Assembly (NCBI GenBank): GCA_023055425.1
Contig: JALGPY010000013.1
Span: 14,421,735 to 14,485,734 of the forward strand
DNA length: 64,000 nt
Direction of reading: 5' to 3'
Source: Linanthus parryae
Lineage: Eukaryota; Streptophyta; Magnoliopsida; Ericales; Polemoniaceae
The translations under genes and the position numbers were made by a program. The notes under the pieces were generated by a model. That model had not been told where the DNA came from. It saw only the letters and a list, made by a program, of their open reading frames with translations, and ran no database searches. This document shows, in pieces, positions 22,618 to 35,629 of this stretch (position 1 is the stretch's first letter; the number at the start of each line of letters is the position of its first letter).

Positions 22618-24270
22618 AGAGACACTTTTGCGTAGAGACCCGAGGAAGACAGCTCCTATCGACGACCATGGAGCAGAGTTTGAGAGACTCTGCAAGCAAG
22701 TGGAAGATGCAGAGGCCGCTAGATGCACTACAGAGGCCAACGCGACCAATAGGTTAAGAGAGATTGAGGAGCTCAGAGCTCATACGGCGGCCAGACAAGT
22801 AGTTCCCAATCCTCATATACCTCCAATTCCACCTAATGGAGGTCAGCAAGTGGTTCAAGCAAGTGAACAATACTAATATTGATGATCGTCCTCTGGTGGA
22901 CTACTTTAGAAACACGCCAGCAGAATACAAGCCCACCATTGTGCGACCACAGATTAATGCTGCTCACTTTGAGTTGCATCAGCAGAAGATTGATATGGTG
23001 ACTAAGTGCCTATTTACAGGAGATCCGGGAGAGGATCTGAATTCCCACTTGCTTAACCTTGAGAAAATTACTTCAACATTGCATAATGAGCAAGTTCCTG
23101 TTGAAACAGTGAATTTGATGCTGTTTCCTTTCTCTTTATCTGGAAAAGCTAAGACTTGGCTCATGGAACTTCCAGCGGGATTAATTACTACATGGGACAA
23201 ATGTTGCAAAGAGTTTCTGAGAAAGTATCTACCGCCATCCAAAGTTGCTCAGCTCATGGATGATATTATGAATTTTAATCAACAAGAGGATGATTCTCTC
23301 GAAAAATACATGGAGGAAATTCAACCAACTTCTTCGCAGATGCCCTACTCTTGGAGAGTCGTGGTGTAAACTCCTCCATTATTTCTACAATTCTCTAGAA
23401 AGGAAAACATCACATGAATTTGATATGTTAGCTGGAGGCAACATTATGGTCTTGAGAGTACAACGATGTTAGGATTTTCTACAAAGTGTGGTAAAGCGTG
23501 AGTCTACGAGGACTCAGACGCGTAGATACTCGAAATCCGATGGTGCGTTAGTCAACAGATTGAGTCAATAGAACGGAAACTTGAGAAACAAATTGATTTC
23601 TTGACTTTGGCAGTTAACAGCATAAATCCATCAGCACAAGTCAAGCCCGTGGGAGAGATGATCGCGGATGAAAACAAGGATATTGCTCTTTAATTGAAGA
23701 CGTGTATTACATGGGTCTACCATGAAAAGAACAGTGACCGAACACTTATCATCCCAACAACCGCAAGCACCCAAACATCATCTTAGCAATTGAAACAGTG
23801 GGTTATATGCACCTGTTCAGCAGCCTAATCCTCCATATCAGGTTCAAAGACAAGCCACATAGCCACATTCACAGCAACAACAGGATCTAGAAATGAACGT
23901 CTGTTGAGACAATTGGTTACTCAACAAAAGAAGACAAATGAGATGATGGATAAGTAGAATGAGAAGATGGATAGGATGAAGGGAAAGTTTGTAGCCATGG
24001 AAGCCACTATTAAGAGCCATGAGATACAGATTGGGCAAATTGCCAATCAGCTTCCTAAATATTCACCTGGCATGCTTCCTGCTAATTATATTGTTCCTAG
24101 TGAGCAGCTCAAAGCTATTACTACTCGCAGTGGCAAAGCTACTCAGGATCCTCCATATCCTAGCCATGCACGAGCTGAGGCGACTAAAGCCACTTCGAAG
24201 GCGTTGAGTGAAGAAATTCCCATGCGTATCGTGATTACCCTATCAAAGGACACAGTTGAGAAGAAAGAAG
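22618..24270 (+). pseudogene. Element B gag, N-terminal and middle part
   Basis: Capsid/nucleocapsid polyprotein of an Athila-type element, broken by frameshifts and stops. Recognisable blocks are LMLFPFSLSGKAKTWL and ITTWDKCCKEFLRKYLPPSK (23110-23250), then FYNSLE...LAGGNIM (about 23380-23450), then EIQIGQIANQLP and ITTRSGKATQDPPYPSHAR (24020-24180), which mark the gag C-terminal region. The frame ends KKE at 24270, where element D is inserted, and continues at 35630. No initiator Met can be fixed with confidence; the first 200 bases after the PBS are leader. Confidence 0.82.
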
Positions 24271-27126
24271 TGTAATACCACGTTTTTATGCTAGGGGTAA
24301 ATTAGTAACTTGACACACAAGTTTCGAATATGAGCTACTAGAAATAGCTAGATTAATAATTTTTTATTTTGTGATTTAATTGGGAGGCTAGTATATAATT
24401 GATATTTACATTACAAGTTTAATCATTTATAATTAGTTTATACAAAATTAGATTAAAGAATACATTATAATGATGCTATTGGTACTAGCAAACTATCTTA
24501 TAATTCTCCTCATACTAATTGTATTAACAAAGTATACAATAATTTTCATCTACATAAAGATACACCCAAAACACCATATAATTTTTCCTTATGTTTTCTA
24601 CTGGTCAATTAACTATGACTCCACCCATTGGGCATTTGACTAAGACCCATTGACTTTACCCTAAAATAGCTTGGACCTAACCTATGTACTTCAGCTGCAT
24701 TTAATCCCCATCTACCTCCCCTTCTTCTCCAGTAACAGAACAACCAACCTCACCATCGCTAACACTACAAACGGACAACACCACAACCATCATCTCCACC
24801 TCCGTCTCTCCCTCTCACTCTCTTCCCCTATATCTCTAACTCTTTCTCTCTCTCTCTCTCCCTCTTCTCTATCTCGTCCAGCAAAAAGCAGAGGCAGCAG
24901 CAGCGGTGGCCAAAAGCCACCACCACCACTATCGAGACCCACATCCGACGGAAAACACACCCAATCACCAGCTCCAACTTCTCTCTCTCTAGCTATCTCT
25001 CTCTCTCTCTGTCCCTCTCTGTTCTCAGAACTAGAAACAGAAGAAGAAGAAGAAGAAGAGGAAGAAGAAGGAGAAGCAGCGACGACCATAGCCATCGCCA
25101 GAGCCGACCAGAAAGCCAGACCCGACGGGAGCAACCCAGCCACCAAGCCTTCGGCCTCTCTCCTCCACCTCCCGTGACGTTAGACCGAACCCAGAGGTTA
25201 CCCACACCAGCCCCAACCACTGGAGACACCATCTTTTCCGGCAAAAATTTGACCAAAGCTTTGGCAATCCAATTCTCCATCAATCGGTAAACAATTTCAG
25301 TAATTTATGGCTTAAATCATGACTATTCAACATGAATTTGACACATATTTAATCAAATCCTTGTGGGAATTGATGTAGGTGAAGATTGTGGGTTGAATTT
25401 GAGGTTGATGAAGATGATGTTCATATGGGAGAAAGATGGGGTGATTTTGTATTAAACAGAAACTTGTGGGTATACTTAAATGAATCAGAAACTACTATTG
25501 TTATAGTAGGGGGGGGGGGGGGGGTAAGTCGTATATTATTGACAACGTCTAGGCGATCAGGTTGTAGTTTAGAAATCTGCAATTTTTACATACATTAACT
25601 TTATTTAATAAAATTATATCTAGAATTGCTAATTTAAATCTAATAAAATAAATGAATAATCTAATACTACAATTTTTATGTACAACTTGGCATAAGTCTC
25701 ATTTTTTGAAAGTCTACGTAAATAATTGTGAACAGGTTTATTTAATTAGTGTCTAAGTGATAATTTGATTTGAGAAAAAATAATAAAGATAATGTTTTAT
25801 AAATGGAGATTAAATCATAATCCAATAGTGTAGAATAACTTATGAGAAAGTTAAAAGCTAATATTTGTACAATTCGGGAATTATAACATGTGGGGTGAGA
25901 TTTAATTAGTTTTAAATGATAAGTAATAAATAAGTAACCTAGTAATAGAAATAAAAATATAATATTTTAAGACGTATTCAAGAATAAATAGTTATAATAT
26001 TTTTATTTGCAAATTTATGAACTAGATCCTATTTAAAAGAAATTGTGTTTAGACGATTATTAAAGTTGATTTCATATTAAATAAATAATTAGCAACTCTT
26101 AAAATATTTTTGGAAATTTGCTATTTTAATTTTGGGTGACTAAAATAAATAAATAGACTTAAATCTTCAGAATAAAAGTGAAATAGCTATATGTCACTAG
26201 AAGATTGAATATATAATATTCTCAAAGTAAAGTAAGTATTTTGAAGTTATTCGTTATCTTAAATTGTATATGTTAATATCCAAATAGTTCATAAACATTC
26301 TTTGAGAAGCTTAAATATTAATCAAGTATGGGCAAGAGAACTATATCACTTACTTTATAAATAATAAGAACCACACTTACTATGACAAGTAGGATGAACC
26401 TAGTGATAAAATTCCTCTAGTAACCAAGATGGGATATGGGTGATAACGAAATAAAATGAGGAACAACACTAGAAGTTAGTCGAAGTTGGAATTGATTAGA
26501 TATTATAAATTGTAGGTGACGAGTTCATAGACGAGGGCTAAGTCTACCTATAGAAGTCATTTCGTGCTACTTGCAGTTGCTACTTGAGTTGAGTAAACTT
26601 GACATGTCTAGAGTGCGTAGCTTATTTCGTGTCATAACATGATTTTTTTTTTATTAAAATATGTATTATAATATACTAGTTTTGTTGGAGGTTTGATCAT
26701 TTCCAAATAGTTTCTTTGAGATGCCACACGAAAATAATAAACCTTAAATAATACAAAGTGTAAAGAGTTGTGCGGGGATCGTTGTATTATTGAAAGATTT
26801 GTCGCGTAGACTTCGGTCACTTGAACTGTATATTTTTAACCAGGTCGCAACCTGCCGGGTCGCTCCATCTACTTACTCTCTGGCCGCGAGGAGTCTTTGG
26901 GGGGTGTCGATGCTTCTGATCATGTATGCTAGAGATAGAATAGATCTTCCCCGTATCAACAAGATAGTACTAAAGTTTTCTAAGAAAAGATACTTATAAA
27001 AGGCAAGAAGAGATAGATTGGGAGTAATACTCCCCGTTTGAGATATAAGAGGAAGTTTGAGACACAAGGCAAAAGATGAAGAGTTTTACATGTGTTACAA
27101 GTGCTCATAAAACAAGGGATGTTTCA
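24271..27126 (+). mobile_element. Element D 5' LTR
   Basis: It begins TGTAATACCACG and ends ggatgtttca. Compared with the 3' LTR it lacks about 380 bp near its end (the counterpart of about 35231-35612). It contains CT-rich tracts (24790-25030) and a G16 run (25509-25524). A Ser/Pro-rich ORF at 24671-25177 is low-complexity and not preserved in the other LTR. Confidence 0.9.
25509..25524. repeat. Run of 16 G in D 5' LTR
   Basis: Same position as the G16 run in the 3' LTR (33608-33623). Confidence 0.9.
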
Positions 27127-27128
27127 GG

Positions 27129-27140
27129 TGGTATCAGAAC
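27129..27140 (+). promoter_or_regulatory. Primer-binding site of D (initiator-Met tRNA type)
   Basis: TGGTATCAGAAC lies two bases after the LTR. The canonical site is TGGTATCAGAGC, one mismatch. Confidence 0.82.
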
Positions 27141-27689
27141 AGGCTATCCAAGAAGGAATAAAAACTTGTAGGGTAATTTAAAATGAATTTAGGGTAATAA
27201 AAATCTAAAATATTACAAGTCGCTTGGGGTTACAGGTAGTTTGAGTTTTACTAAGTCCTACCCACCCACGTCTTTTCTTTTCAAGGAGAAGTCTTGATAT
27301 ATCATGATGTCTTAATTATCTGATTTGGATTATGAGATTTATAATGATACATTCTTATATGAATGGTTTTGGAAGTTATATTACTCCCAAGGTGGATGAC
27401 GAGGATTATAGAATTCATGATTTATGGTTCTAGAATGGAACCATGATGATAGAGTTATGAAAAGAAGTTGTATATGTATATGCATGCTTTGGTCACTGTG
27501 TAATATTTTTGCTCTATATATGGATATGTGTGCATTTCATGAAATAGTTCGTTCTAACTACTACTCCAAAATAGAACAAGCAATGATATAATAGGTGATA
27601 GTGTAGAAAAGTAACTGATAAAACCCTACAATACTACACAAGGAGAGTCCAACAAGACCAGATGAATCAGAAACAACATCAGCATAGAA

Positions 27690-28733
27690 CAATATTTCAA
27701 TCAGATGACCCAAACGATGAATAAAAACGAAGCTCATGGAGGAGCTAACTCGGCCAAGAAGTTGGCAGAAATGAAACCGATGACTTTCATGGGAAATGAA
27801 GATCCCATTGAGCTGGAACACAGGATCATGAGGACGGACAAAGTCCTAGAGACTATGGAATGCCCGAAGAACTGAAAGGTCAACTGTGCAGTGTATTATC
27901 TGAAGAGTGAGACAAATATCTGGTGGAGGAATGCTCGAGAAACACTGTTAGCTGAGCCCAACTTCAACTGAGAGACTCTTCAAACTTCTCTCAGGTCTCG
28001 CTTCTACCCTCATCATGTGAAGAGGAGTAAGGAGCAAGGAGCAAGAATCTGTAGAAAGGAAATGACTATGTGACCCATTATTTTCGCAAATTTACGAAGT
28101 TGACGCAGTTTTTGTGCAACATGGTGCATGATGAAGAGTCAAAGGTTTCCAAATTTATCTCGAGATTGCACGAGAATTTGCAGACATCTCTGCGAAGCAG
28201 AACATATCCTACCCTCCATGAAGCCTATGATCGAGCCGCTGACATCTGGCGAGTCCAAGCAGTCCAAGATGAGGAATTCAAGAAACGCCGGTTGGAAGAG
28301 ACTGGGGGAAGTGGAAACTTCGCAAAAGGGAATCAGAGGATCAAGCCCAACAATGGAGGAGGTAACCAAGGACAGTATGGAGGCAACTATCAGAACCGTG
28401 GAACTCGGCAAATTCACCGCTATTTTTGCAAGAAGTTCCCACGTAACCACCCAGGGGAGGATTGTGCTGGAAATGCGGTCACATGCAATAAATGTGGAAA
28501 GAGGGGAAATCGATCCTATGAATGCCGATTCCCACCGACCGGTAACCAGCAAGCGAACCCAGGAGGAAACTTTGGAAAGCCACAACAGAACAATTATCAG
28601 GGAAACCGTCCTCAGAATGGACATCGCAACTACCAGAACAATGGAGGCAATGGTTATGGCAGACATAAAAACTACAACAATGGGAATCCAGGAGCAAATG
28701 GAGCCCAGAACCGCAACAACAATGCTGGTTAGG
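27690..28733 (+). pseudogene. Element D gag
   Basis: Chromovirus capsid/nucleocapsid protein. The first part (27690-28070) is broken by stops. An open stretch from 28070 carries the retrotransposon gag core (HYFRKFTKLTQF, MVHDEESKVSKFISRL) and an Asn/Gly-rich tail. Two zinc-knuckle-like motifs remain: CKKFPRNHPGEDC and CNKCGKRGNRSYEC. The second lacks the metal-binding His, replaced by Asn. A TAG at 28731 separates it from the protease frame. The long antisense frame over the same stretch is a shadow. Confidence 0.82.
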
Positions 28734-28787
28734 GAGGTAACAACAACAATGGAGCTCGTGGAGGAGGAGATGGAGGCCAGAATGCCA

Positions 28788-29164
28788 ACGTGGGAAGGAT
28801 TGCAGTAATGACAAGGACTGAGGCTGATGCTGCTCATGGAGTTGTAACGGGTACTTTTCTCATCCATGAGCAACCAACTTTTGTATTATTCAGTTCTGGT
28901 GCATCTTATTCCTTCATATCATCATCATTTGTTGATAAATTGGGCGTAAACAATGGTGCTAGAATATCCACTCCAGTAACCACCCCTATTGGTGAGATAA
29001 TAGTATGTGACATCATCTTTGAAGGTGTAGACGTGAAAATTCTAGGATGTACCTTGCCAGCAGATTTGGTAAGATTTAATCTTGGGGGCATAGATTTCAT
29101 CCTAGGGATGGATTGGCTTAGTAAATATCAGGCCGTCATCGATTTCTATGACCAGAAAGTTTGA
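28788..29164 (+). pseudogene. Element D aspartic protease domain
   Basis: Retroviral-type protease that would cut the polyprotein. The active-site block reads VLFSSGASYSFISSSF, where the family has a D-S-G triad; the catalytic Asp is Ser here. Downstream GGIDFILGMDWLSKY is the typical flap-to-end motif. The frame ends at a TGA (29162-29164) before the RT linker. Confidence 0.8.
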
Positions 29165-29317
29165 CTGAGGGTACCCAAAGGCGAGAAATTCTCTTATCGT
29201 GGCATCACTAAGGAGCCGTGTATCCGACTATTGTCAGCCTTGACAATAGTGAATCAAGTAAAGAAGGGGAATTCACCCTATTTGTTCTACTTCAAAGATG
29301 TCACGTAGAAGGAGAAC

Positions 29318-30655
29318 ATGATGGAGGAGATAACCGTTGTGAGCGAATCCCCTGATGAATTCCCGGATGAGATTCCAAGGATGCCACCTAGCAGGGAAGT
29401 TGAGTTCACTATTGATATAGCTCCTAGACCGCGCCGATCTCAAATGCGCCGTACGGATGGCCCCAGCAGAGCTGAAGGAGTTGAAAGATCAGTTGCAAGA
29501 ACTTCTCGAGAAGAGGTACATAAGGCCAAGTGTGTCACCTTGGGGTGTACCAGTGCTCTTTGTGAAGAAGAAATATGGAATCTTGAGGCTATGCATTGAC
29601 TACCGTGAGTTGAGCAGTGCAACCATTTAAAATAAGTACCCTCTACCTCGTATTAACGACCTATTCGATCAATTACAAGGGGCTAGTATTTTCGAGAGTT
29701 GATTTGAGATCAGGGTATCCTCAGCTTCGGGTAGCCGAGAGGGATATCCCGAACACAGTCTTTAGAACAAGGTATGACTATTATGAGTTCACTCTAATGC
29801 CGTTTGGTTTGATCACGCACCTGTAGTACTTATGGACTTGATGAATCGAGTCATGATGCCCATTTCTGGACCAATTTGTCGTCGTCTTTATTGATGACAT
29901 CCTTGTGTACTCAAAGAGCGAAGAGAAGCACGAGGAACATCTTAGAGAAGTGCTGCAGACTCTGAGACAAGAAAAACTGTATGCTAAGTTGTTGAAGTGT
30001 GATTTTTTGGCTGGATCGAGTTCCGTTTTGGGGTCACATCATATCGAAGGAGGGAATATCAGTGGATCCTGGCAAGATCTCAGCAGTAAAAGACTGGACA
30101 ACGCCGAAGAATGTTTCCAAAATGAGGAGTTTCCTTAGCTTAGCAGGTTACTACCGACATTTTGTTAAGGACTTTTCAAAAATTGCGTGGCCACTGACTA
30201 CGCTGACGAAGAAGGCAGTGAAATATCAGTTGAGAGAAAGCTGTGAAGAGGCATTTCAGACTCTGAAAGAAAAACTGACTACAACCCCAGTATTAGCTTT
30301 ACCTAAAGACTCTGGCGAGTTTGATGTGTACAACGATGCATCGAAGAAGGGGCTAGGATGTGTGCTTATGCAGGAGAGGAGGGTAATTGCCTATGCTTCG
30401 AGGCCTGAAGCCCCATGAGGAGAACTATGTCACTCACAACTTGGAGCTGGCAGGAGTAGTCTTCGCCTTAAAGATATGGAGACATCACTTGTATGGAGCC
30501 GTTTTCAAGTTGTACACGGATCACAACAGTCTCAAGTACATATTTACATAGAAGGAGTTGAATAATCGACAACGGAGATTTCTAGAGATTATCAAGGATT
30601 ACGATCTACGTATCCATAATATCATAGCTGACGCATTAAGCCGGATGTCGAGCCA
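29318..30655 (+). pseudogene. Element D reverse transcriptase and RNase H
   Basis: RT blocks in several frames: [10 protein letters not shown] (29600), [20 protein letters not shown] (29715-29775), [10 protein letters not shown] (29790), the catalytic [11 protein letters not shown] (29890), then [17 protein letters not shown] (30030-30080) and [19 protein letters not shown] (30130-30190). RNase H follows: [18 protein letters not shown] (30320-30375), a frameshift near 30408, [12 protein letters not shown] then TAG at 30549, and IADALSRMS (30625-30650). This copies the element RNA into DNA. The lesions rule out activity. Confidence 0.85.
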
Positions 30656-30859
30656 TACCACTAATGCAATGATAATTCTGCCAGGCTGTCTATGCCACGA
30701 GTACAGCAAACTCGAGATTGAAGTAGGGGATCAAGGAGAAGTGAAGAACATGATGGGGAGTATGACAGCTTTACCAGACTTTCTTGAGGAAATAAGGAGT
30801 ACACAGGTTGGCTCGAATGAATCAAGAAGAAGATAGCCGAAGGACAAGCCAAATAATTT

Positions 30860-31945
30860 CATATTCACGAGGATGGAAGCATTCGCTACAAAAGAAGGTG
30901 GTGTGTTCCACAAAGATGTGCAGAAACCAAGGAAAACCAGATGTGTGAAGCGCACAACACACCCTACTCAGTACACTCGGTAGGCAAAAAAATCTACAAG
31001 GACTTGAATAAGATATTTTGGTGGCCTAACATGAAGAGGGAAGTAGCAGAATTCGTGGCTAAATGTCTAACTTCTTAGAAGGTGAAGTTCAAACATAAGA
31101 GAATGAGAGGCCTAGTTCAACATTTGGACGTACCAGTTTGGAAGTGAGATTATATTTCTATGGATTTTGTGACTACCTTGCCAACATCGAAGAATAGATT
31201 CAACCAGATCTGGGTAGTTGTTGACAGATTGACCAAGACAGCAAGGTTCATTCCGATGAAGGATACATGGAACATGGAGCAGAGAGCAGCTGCGTATGTC
31301 AACAATATAGTGAGGTATCATGGGGTTCCAAGTTCAATAATTTCTGATAGGGACCCTAATTTCCTCCCTCATTTCTGGAAGGCCTTACAAGAAGAATTGG
31401 GGACCCAATTGAGATAAAGTACAACTTTCTACCCTACTACGGATGGACAGATAGACAGAACAATTTAGACGATAGAAGACATGCTTAGAGCTTGCGCTAT
31501 GGAATTCCAAGGATCATGGGTTGATAGACTGCCATTGATAGAGTTCTCGTATAACAATAGCTATCATCCTAGTATTGGCACGTCACCGCACAAGGCTTTG
31601 TATGGGAGGACGTGTCGGACGGCCTTATGCCGGAGGCCATTGGAATCATATGCAGATCAAAAGAGGAGGCCATTGGAATTTCAGGTAGGAGAGAAAGCAT
31701 TCCTTAAGGTTTCAACAACAAAGGGGGTCATGAGGTTCAATCAAAAAGGGAAGCTGAGTCTAAAGTTTATTGGACCATGTGATGTTATAGAGAAGGTTCA
31801 AGAAGTAGCATACCGGTTGGATCTACCTTCAAATTTCGGGAAAGTGCACAATGTATTTCATGTTTCACAACTCAAGAAGTATGTGCATGACACGTCTCAT
31901 ATATTGGATCCGGAACCTGTTGAGCTGGACCCATCATTGACGTAA
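30860..31945 (+). pseudogene. Element D integrase
   Basis: Inserts the element cDNA. The zinc-binding region lies at 30960-31090 (KKIYKDLNKIFWWPNMKR, AEFVAKCLTS), with one of the zinc cysteines apparently Ser. The DDE core follows: VVVDRLTKTARFIPMKDT (31210-31260), SIISDRDPNFLPHFWKALQ (31330-31390), then GQIDRTI, where the expected catalytic Glu is Asp. The C-terminal part has GPCDVIEKVQEVAYRLDLPS and HNVFHVSQLKKYVHD (31770-31890). Stops occur at 31415 and elsewhere. Confidence 0.83.
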
Positions 31946-32098
31946 GAGGCACAACCCGTTAAGATACTTGATACGAAGACGAGGGATACGAGGAACAAGA
32001 GTGTAAAGCTAGTCTAAGTACTTTGGACCAACCACCTTACTGAAGAGGAAACATGGGAAGATGAAGAGGAGAAAGAAGTATCCTCACTTTTTTAATGA
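31946..32098 (+). pseudogene. Element D C-terminal chromodomain
   Basis: EAQPVKILDTKTRDTRN...VLWTNHLTEEETWEDEEE resembles the chromodomain at the end of chromovirus integrases, which targets insertion to chromatin. A stop lies inside it (in KLV*VLW). Confidence 0.7.
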
Positions 32099-32350
32099 GG
32101 TAAATCGAGTTCCGGGGACGTCATTCTCTAAGGTGGAGAGAATGTCACCCTTCATTTTAGCACCTTATATATTAGTAACCCAAAATATCATGCTTAACAC
32201 ATAGTAATTAGAAGAGTAACATCACGTTGAAAAATTAAGTCATGATATTTATTTTTCATTTCATGATAGATATGTGCATTGATATATAGCTAAGTCTTGA
32301 CACTATACAGAGATAAATTCCTCATTAGGTTTGAGGACGAAGCTCTCTTT

Positions 32351-32363
32351 AAGAGGGGAAGGA
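32351..32363 (+). promoter_or_regulatory. Polypurine tract of D
   Basis: AAGAGGGGAAGGA directly before the 3' LTR. It primes plus-strand DNA. Confidence 0.85.
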
Positions 32364-33065
32364 TGTAATACCCCATTTTTATGCTAGGGGTAATTAGTAA
32401 CTTGACAAACAAATTTCGATTATGAGTTACTAGAAATAGCTAGGTTAATATATTTGGATTTATGATTTAATTGGGAGGCTAGTATATAATTGCTATTTAC
32501 ATTTTATAATTTGTTTATATAAAAGTATCTTAAAGAATACATTATAATCATACTATTGGTACTAGAAAACTATCTTATAATTCTCCACCATACTAATTGT
32601 ACTAACAAAGTATACAATAGTTTTCATCTACCTAAAGATTCACCAAAAACACCATATAATTTTTCCCTAAGTTTCTATTATTCAATTTACTATGACTCAC
32701 CACCCATTGGACATTTGACTAAGACCAATTGAATGGACCCTAAAATAGTTTGGACCTAACGTATGTACTTCAGCTGCATTTAATCCCCCCTCTACCTCCC
32801 TTTCTACTCCAGTAACAGAACAACCACCCTCACCATCGCCAACACCACCAACGGACAAAACCACCACCATCATATCCACCTCTGTCTCTACCTCTCACTC
32901 TCTGCCCCTATATCCCTGAATCTTTCTCCCCTCTTCTCTGTCTCATCCGGCGAAAAGAAGAGGTAGTAGATGCGGTGGCCAAAAGCCACCACCACCACTG
33001 TCGAGACCCACATTCGACGGAAAACACACCTAATCACTAGCTCCACCTTCTCTCTCTCTAGCTAT

Positions 33066-33112
<47 letters not shown>

Positions 33113-35629
33113 TCTGTTTTCAGAACCAATAACAGAAGAAGAAGAAGGTGAAAAGCAGCGGCCATAGCCACCGCCGGAGACAACCCGAAAGCCAGACCCG
33201 ACGGGAGCACCCCAACCACCGAGCCTCCACCTCTTTCCTCCACTTACTGGCCGTCCTCCACCTTCCCTGAGGTTCGAACGAACCCAGAGGTGACCCACAG
33301 CATCCCCAACCACCGGAGACACCATAAGTTCCGGGTAAATTCCGACCCAAGCTTTGGAAATCCGATTCTCCATCAATCGGTAACCAATTTCAGTAATTTT
33401 TGGCTTAAATAATGACTATTCAACATGAATTTGAGATATATTTCATCAAATCCGTGTGGGTATTGATGTATGTGAATATTGTGGGTCGAATTTGTGGTTG
33501 AGGAAGATGATGTTCATATGGGAGGAAGAGGGGTGTGATTTTGTATTAAACATAAACTTGTGCGTATACTTAAATGAATTAGAAACTACTGTTGTTATAG
33601 TAGGAGAGGGGGGGGGGGGGGGGTAAGTCATATATTATTAACAAAGTCTAGGGTATCGTATTGTAGTTTAATAATATGGATTTTTACATACATTAACTTC
33701 ATTTAATAAACTTATGTCTAGAATTACTAATTTAAATATAATAAAATAAATGAATAATCTTATACTACAAGTTTTATGTACAACTTGGCATAAGTATCAT
33801 TTGTTTAAAAGTCTATGTAAATAATTGTGGACGAGTTTATTTAATTAGCTTCAAAGTGATAATTTTAATTGAGAACAAATAATAAAGATAATGTTTTATG
33901 AATGGAGATTAAATTATAATCCAATAGTGTAGAATAACTTATGACCTAGTTAAAATTTAATATTTGTACAATTTGGGAATTATAACATGTGGGATGAGAT
34001 CTATTTAGTTTTAAATGATAAGTAACAATTAAGTAACCTAGTAATAGAAATACAAATGTAATATCGTAAGACGTATTCAAGAATAAATAGTCATAGCATT
34101 TTAATTGGAAATTTTTTGAACTAGATCCTATTTCAAAGAACTTGTGTTTAAACGATTATTAGAGTAGATCTCATACTAAATAAATAATTAGCAACTCTTC
34201 AAAAAAATTTCAAAAATTTGCTATCTTAATTATGGGTGACTAAAATAAATAAATAGCCTTAAATCTTCAGAATAAAAGTGAAATAGCTATATGTCACAAG
34301 AAGATTTAATATATAATATTCTCAAAGTAAAGTAAGTATTTTGAAGTTATTCTTTAACTTAAATTGTATATGTTAATATCCAAATAGTTCATAAACATTC
34401 TTTGAGAAGTTTAAATATTAATCAAGTATGGGAAAAAGAACTATATCACTTACTTTATAAATAATAAGAACCACACTTACTATGACAAGTAGGATAGAAC
34501 TAGTGATAAAATTTCTCTAGTAACCAAGAAGGTATATGGGTGATATCGAAATAAAATGAGGAACATCACTAGAATAGCTTAGAGATTATAAATCGCATTG
34601 TACAAGTTAGTGGAAGTTGGAATTGATAAGAGAGTATAAATTCTAGGTGACGAGTTCATAGACGAGGGGTACGCCTACCTATAGAAGTCGTTCCGTGCTA
34701 CATACAGTTGCTACTCAAAGTGAGTAAACATATCAAGTCTAGCGTGCCTAGATTCTTTCGTTTCATAACATGATTTATTATTTGTCTCAAAATTTTTATT
34801 ATAATATACTTGTTTTGTTTGAGGTTTGATCATTTCGAAATAGTTGCTTTGAGATGCCACACGAAAATAATAAACCGTAAATAATGCAAAGTGGAAAGAG
34901 TTGTGTTATTATTGATAGATTGGTCGTGTTGACTTCGGTCACTCGACCCGTATATTTTTAAGCCGGTCTCAAGCTACCGGTTCGCTCTATGTACTTACAT
35001 CTTTGGCAGCGAGGATTCTTAGGGGTGTGTCGACACTTATGGTCATGACTGCTAGAGATAGAATAGATCTTCCCCGTATAAAAAGATTGTAATAAATTTT
35101 TCTGAGAAAAGATACTTATAAAAGGAAAGAAGAGATCGGTTGGGAGTAGTACTCCCCGTTTGAGATATAAGAGGAAGTTTGAGACACAATGCAAAAGATG
35201 AAGAGTTTTACATGTGTTACAAGAGTTCATATTTTATCTGAGAAATCTCCTTGATTATGATTCTTATCTATGATTGTTTTTAAAAGTTAAAATATGCTTC
35301 CTCGTCTGTTTACATGCTTGGGTGTTACTCACTCAGTATTTCTTACTGACTTTAGAAAAACTGCTGTCTTTGTTTTCATCCCCCGCAAATGTAAGCGAAG
35401 GGTGCTCTATGTAGATGGGATCTCGTAACTCTACTAGTTTATGTTAGTTTCTTTTATTCAGCAGAACAGTTAGTTTAATTTAAGTTGGGTATGTAATATG
35501 AAATAATGATGCAGTCTGTAATATATAATGTGATGTTTTGTTCTCGATTTCTGCAATTTCATTAGGATTAGCACCCGCATGGGCTTTTCCATTCCGTAAC
35601 GGAATGCTCGGGAAACAAGGGGTGTTTCA
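32364..35629 (+). mobile_element. Element D 3' LTR
   Basis: It begins TGTAATACCCCA and ends ggtgtttca, followed by the target duplication. It is 3266 bp, longer than the 5' copy because it retains about 380 bp lost there (35231-35612). It carries a longer (CT)n tract at about 33066-33115 and a G16 run at 33608-33623. Confidence 0.9.
33608..33623. repeat. Run of 16 G in D 3' LTR
   Basis: Counterpart of 25509-25524. Confidence 0.9.

Larger units (their letters stand above)
24271..35629 (+). mobile_element. Element D: Tekay/Del-type chromovirus, nested in B gag
   Basis: It is flanked by agaag at 24266-24270 and 35630-35634, a perfect 5-bp duplication. The gag frame of B runs on across it (...KKE then EPKNTLYP). 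LTRs are 24271-27126 and 32364-35629. Gene order is gag, protease, RT, RNase H, integrase, chromodomain, the Ty3/chromovirus order. The PBS is of the initiator-Met type and the polypurine tract is 32351-32363. Multiple stops and frameshifts make it inactive. Confidence 0.93.

Noticed and set aside
24671..25283. Ser/Pro- and Glu-rich ORFs on both strands in the D 5' LTR
   Set aside because: Products of CT and GAA microsatellite tracts; frame not kept in the 3' LTR.
28139..28873. 244-codon minus-strand ORF
   Set aside because: Antisense shadow of the Asn/Gly-rich gag tail of element D.
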